Shown here: one piece after another, positions 59,718 to 64,000 of the stretch | Layout of the letters: each line of letters starts with the position of its first letter | Position numbering within the stretch: the stretch's first letter is position 1 | Assembly: GCA_029239875.1 (NCBI GenBank) | Contig: JARBUD010000013.1 | Coordinates: forward strand, 62,001 to 126,000 | Reading direction: 5' to 3' | From: Xanthobacteraceae bacterium | GTDB lineage: Bacteria > Pseudomonadota > Alphaproteobacteria > Rhizobiales > Xanthobacteraceae | Length of the DNA stretch: 64,000 bases | Made by a program: the position numbers and the translations under genes | The notes under the pieces: generated by a model | What the model was told of the DNA's origin: nothing | Seen by the model: the letters and a program-made list of their open reading frames with translations, nothing else | The model's database searches: none

Positions 59718-62159
59718 TCAGTGCGCCGCGACGCCGCCCGCCTCTTCCCGGGCGATCGCCGGATCGATCTCGGCGGCGGCCGGCGGGAGGACCTTCTCCT
59801 CCCACACGATCGGCTCGGGCTGGCGCGTCAGGGCGTGGTGCAGCACCTCGTCCATGCGCGACACCGGCACGATCTCCAGCGCGTTCTTCACGTTGTCCGG
59901 GATCTCGGCCAGATCCTTGGCGTTCTCCTCGGGGATCAGCACCTTCTTGATGCCGGCCCGCAGGGCCGCCAGCAGCTTCTCCTTGAGGCCGCCGATCGGC
60001 AGCACCCGGCCACGCAGCGTGACCTCGCCGGTCATGGCGACGTCGCGACGGATCGGGATGCCGGTCAGCACCGAGGTCAGCACGGTCGCCATGGCGACGC
60101 CGGCCGACGGACCGTCCTTCGGGGTCGCCCCCTCCGGAACGTGGACGTGGATGTCGCGCCGGTCGAACAGCGGCGGCTCGATGCCGAAATCGAGCGCGCG
60201 CGAGCGGACATAGGACGCCGCCGCCGAGATCGATTCCTTCATCACGTCGCGCAGGTTGCCGGTGACCGTCATCTTGCCCTTGCCGGGCATCATGACGCCT
60301 TCGATCGTCAGGATCTCGCCGCCGACCTCGGTCCAGGCGAGGCCGGTGACGACGCCGACCTGGTCCTCGGACTCGGCCTCGCCGTAGCGGAACTTCGGCG
60401 CGCCGAGATAGTCCTCCAGCTGCTTGACCGTGATCTTGACCGTCTTCTTCTTGGTCAGCATCAGGTCCTTCACCGCCTTGCGGGCGAGGTTGGAGATCTC
60501 GCGCTCGAGGTTGCGCACGCCGGCCTCTCGCGTGTAGCGGCGAACCAGGGTGAGCAGCGCCTCGTTGTCGATCGACCATTCCTTCGCATCCAGGCCGTGC
60601 TTGGCCAGGGTCGACGGGATGAGGTGGCGACGGGCGATCTCGACCTTCTCGTCCTCGGTGTAGCCGGCGATGCGGATCACCTCCATGCGGTCCAGAAGGG
60701 CCGGCGGGATGTTCAGCGTGTTCGCCGTGGTCACGAACATCACGCTCGACAGGTCGTAGTCGACCTCGAGGTAATGGTCGTTGAAGGTGTGGTTCTGCTC
60801 GGGGTCGAGGACCTCAAGCAGGGCCGAGGACGGGTCGCCGCGGAAGTCCGCGCCCATCTTGTCGATCTCGTCGAGCAGGAAGAGCGGGTTGGACTTCTTG
60901 GCCTTGCGCATCGACTGGATGATCTTGCCGGGCATCGAGCCGATATAGGTCCGGCGGTGGCCGCGGATCTCCGCCTCGTCGCGCACGCCGCCGAGGGCGA
61001 CGCGCACATATTCGCGGCCCGTCGCCTTGGCGATGGACTTGGCGAGCGAGGTCTTGCCGACGCCGGGCGGGCCGACGAGGCACAGGATCGGACCCGTCAG
61101 CTTGTTCTGGCGGCTCTGCACGGCGAGATACTCGACGATGCGGTCCTTCACCTTGTCGAGGCCGAAGTGATCGGTGTCGAGCACGTTCTGGGCAAAGGGC
61201 AGGTCCTTCTTGACCTTGCTCCGGTTGCTCCACGGGATCGACAGCAGCCAGTCGAGATAGTTGCGCACCACGGTGGCCTCGGCCGACATGGGCGACATCT
61301 GGCGGAGCTTCTTCAGCTCGTGCGTCGCCTTCTCGCGGGCTTCCTTGGTGAGCTTGACGGTCTTGATGCGCTCTTCCAGCTCGGCCAGCTCGTCACGGCC
61401 GTCCTCGCCGTCGCCCAGCTCCTTCTGGATCGCCTTCATCTGCTCGTTCAGGTAGTACTCGCGCTGGGTCTTCTCCATCTGGCGCTTGACGCGCGTGCGG
61501 ATGCGCTTCTCGACCTGAAGGACCGAGATCTCGCTCTCCATCAGGGAGAGCACCTTCTCGAGGCGCGTGGTGACCTTGAGGATCTCCAGCACCGCCTGCT
61601 TCTCGGGAATCTTGACCGCTAGATGCGAGGCGACGGTGTCCGCCAGCTTCGAGTGGTCCTCGATCTGGGTGACGACGCCGACGACCTCGGGCGAGACCTT
61701 CTTGTTCAGCTTCACATAGCTGTCGAACTCGGCCAGCACCGAGCGCCCCAGCGCCTCGGCCTCGACCTTGGAGCCCAGGTCTTCCTCCAGCGCGACGGCC
61801 TCGGCCTCGTAGAGGTCGGTGCGGTCGGTGTAGTGGCTCACCTTGGCGCGCGAGATGCCCTCGACCAGCACCTTCACCGTGCCGTCCGGCAGCTTGAGCA
61901 GCTGCAGCACGGAGGCGAGCGTGCCGATCTTGTAGATCGAGCTGGTGGACGGGTCGTCGTCGGAGGCGTTCTCCTGCGTCGCCAGCAGGATGAAGGTGTC
62001 GTTCCGCATCACCTCTTCGAGCGCGCGGATGGATTTCTCGCGGCCGACGAACAGGGGCACGATCATGTGCGGGAAGACGACGATGTCGCGCAGCGGAAGA
62101 ACAGGGAAGGTCTGCGAGACGCCGGGCGTGAGCGCGGTGCGAGGCTTGGGGCTCGTCAT
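59718..62159 (-). CDS. lon: ATP-dependent protease Lon
   Basis: An 813-residue LonA protease. Domains: N-terminal substrate-binding LAN domain ([20 protein letters not shown]), AAA+ module with Walker [10 protein letters not shown] and sensor motifs, and C-terminal protease domain with catalytic Ser685 in KDGPSAGVA and the dyad Lys downstream in [14 protein letters not shown]. It degrades damaged and regulatory proteins. The start [12 protein letters not shown] at 62159 is preceded by AAAGGAAAG; 45 upstream in-frame codons are non-homologous. It is downstream of clpX, with a 255-base gap. Confidence 0.97.
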   Translation of the reverse strand: MTSPKPRTALTPGVSQTFPVLPLRDIVVFPHMIVPLFVGREKSIRALEEVMRNDTFILLATQENASDDDPSTSSIYKIGTLASVLQLLKLPDGTVKVLVEGISRAKVSHYTDRTDLYEAEAVALEEDLGSKVEAEALGRSVLAEFDSYVKLNKKVSPEVVGVVTQIEDHSKLADTVASHLAVKIPEKQAVLEILKVTTRLEKVLSLMESEISVLQVEKRIRTRVKRQMEKTQREYYLNEQMKAIQKELGDGEDGRDELAELEERIKTVKLTKEAREKATHELKKLRQMSPMSAEATVVRNYLDWLLSIPWSNRSKVKKDLPFAQNVLDTDHFGLDKVKDRIVEYLAVQSRQNKLTGPILCLVGPPGVGKTSLAKSIAKATGREYVRVALGGVRDEAEIRGHRRTYIGSMPGKIIQSMRKAKKSNPLFLLDEIDKMGADFRGDPSSALLEVLDPEQNHTFNDHYLEVDYDLSSVMFVTTANTLNIPPALLDRMEVIRIAGYTEDEKVEIARRHLIPSTLAKHGLDAKEWSIDNEALLTLVRRYTREAGVRNLEREISNLARKAVKDLMLTKKKTVKITVKQLEDYLGAPKFRYGEAESEDQVGVVTGLAWTEVGGEILTIEGVMMPGKGKMTVTGNLRDVMKESISAAASYVRSRALDFGIEPPLFDRRDIHVHVPEGATPKDGPSAGVAMATVLTSVLTGIPIRRDVAMTGEVTLRGRVLPIGGLKEKLLAALRAGIKKVLIPEENAKDLAEIPDNVKNALEIVPVSRMDEVLHHALTRQPEPIVWEEKVLPPAAAEIDPAIAREEAGGVAAH

Positions 62160-62374
62160 GGCTCTTTCCTTTCTGTTGACGGCCGGCCCCGTTCCCCGGA
62201 TGCATAACGCATCACGAGGCGGAACCGTGCCGCAATGCGGCCGGAACGCGAACGTTGATCTCTGTGCGGGAGCTGCTTGAGGGCCGCGAGGCACGTAGAT
62301 GCGGTCGAGGACCGGTGGTCGAAACTCAGATGGATACGGTCCCGACCCCCGTCAAGGGAGCCTCGCCGGTCGTC

Positions 62375-62396
62375 GGCCGGGCGCATCCGCCCGGCC
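62375..62396 (-). terminator. hairpin downstream of clpX
   Basis: A 9-bp stem (GGCCGGGCG / CGCCCGGCC) with a 4-nt loop, about 20 bases past the clpX stop on the minus strand. No U-run follows. It is a weak candidate terminator between clpX and lon. Confidence 0.35.
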
Positions 62397-62414
62397 CTGT
62401 CCGTCGCCCGTTCC

Positions 62415-63686
<1,272 letters not shown>

Positions 63687-64000
63687 GCGTCTCTCCGTCC
63701 GCTCGACGGCCCGGACACCCGGGACCGCCCCAGTCTCGCAGGCCGCCGCGGGCCTCCAAGGGGGGAGAAACGCGACGGCTCGAAATGGCCGTCAAAAGGA
63801 AGCGACTTAAGGGTCAACCGTCCGATCTAGCCAAGCACGCTAGAAGCGACACGATCAAGCGGGCATTCGTGCCATCCCCGACTTAGCGCGGACCGGCCTC
63901 AGCCGCGTCGTCCCCCGTCACACCTCCCGGCGACACTTCATGCTGTTGTCATGCAAGCGCGATACCGCGATGCACGCAAGAGCGCGCTGCAAAAGATCGC
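63687..64000. other. region upstream of clpX to the right edge
   Basis: About 310 bases without a recognisable gene on either strand. Read toward clpX, a CTTG followed 18 bases later by CCCTTAAG (about 63800-63830) vaguely resembles a heat-shock promoter, but the match is too weak to call. clpP, expected upstream of clpX in this order, is not visible. Confidence 0.4.

Noticed and set aside
63800-63830. Possible heat-shock (sigma-32) promoter upstream of clpX (CTTG-N18-CCCTTAAG).
   Set aside because: Only the -35 core fits; the -10 does not match the CYTATNT pattern well enough.

Overview
The window reads as a chromosomal segment of a high-GC alphaproteobacterium of the order Hyphomicrobiales (Rhizobiales), quite possibly a Xanthobacteraceae-type genus. 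The reasons are the clpX-lon-hupB-tRNA-Val(UAC) order at the right end, an alphaproteobacterial LexA box (GAAC-N7-GAAC read toward recA) upstream of recA, a eukaryotic-type NADP isocitrate dehydrogenase, the mitochondrial-style F1 assembly factor ATP12, and a SigF/NrsF pair. The genus assignment is inference.

Layout. 0-8 kb is housekeeping: the start of a TrmJ-like RNA methyltransferase, a secreted propeller-like protein, icd, a cyclic-nucleotide-gated type K+ channel, alaS and recA. 8.2-11.7 kb is a tight ECF42-type sigma factor operon (VOC protein, BNR-repeat protein, MoaD/ThiS-like carrier, YCII protein, sigma factor with a C-terminal helical extension). 12-16 kb is a complete ABC importer of the polyamine/iron/phosphonate type. 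16.2-19.9 kb holds a two-subunit FAD glucose-dehydrogenase-like enzyme with a 3Fe-4S motif, facing a Tat-exported sulfite-oxidase-like molybdoenzyme and its b-type cytochrome. 19.9-21.7 kb is a SigF-NrsF stress module divergent from an MXKDX pentapeptide-repeat protein; both directions carry the same promoter, GTAACC-N16-CGTATT.

22-43 kb is a long block of poorly characterised envelope genes and is the most interesting part. It contains (a) an operon with an extracytoplasmic sensor, a sensor-HAMP-MFS fusion, an orphan substrate-binding protein, a formyltransferase-like enzyme and a membrane TPR protein; (b) three paralogous four-helix membrane proteins with a TYN..(G/M)YS..HWV signature; (c) an MlaA-like protein, an MlaF-MlaE fusion and a membrane-anchored periplasmic protein where MlaD would be expected; (d) a periplasmic adaptor, several small secreted or membrane proteins, and a ParA plus mitofilin-like pair. 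A CDF zinc exporter is embedded in the block.

43-48 kb is a metal operon (ZnuA-like binding protein, ZnuB-like permease, CusA/CzcA-type RND pump) with no ATPase. A paralogous binding protein lies at 53.4 kb, and both binding proteins share an upstream motif. 48.5-53.3 kb has pta-ackA, a composite palindromic repeat, two DUF1801-like proteins, ATP12 and a HAD phosphatase. 54.7-58.3 kb is a large autotransporter with an AT-rich upstream region, followed by tRNA-Val, hupB, lon and clpX. No CRISPR array, insertion sequence or prophage gene was seen.
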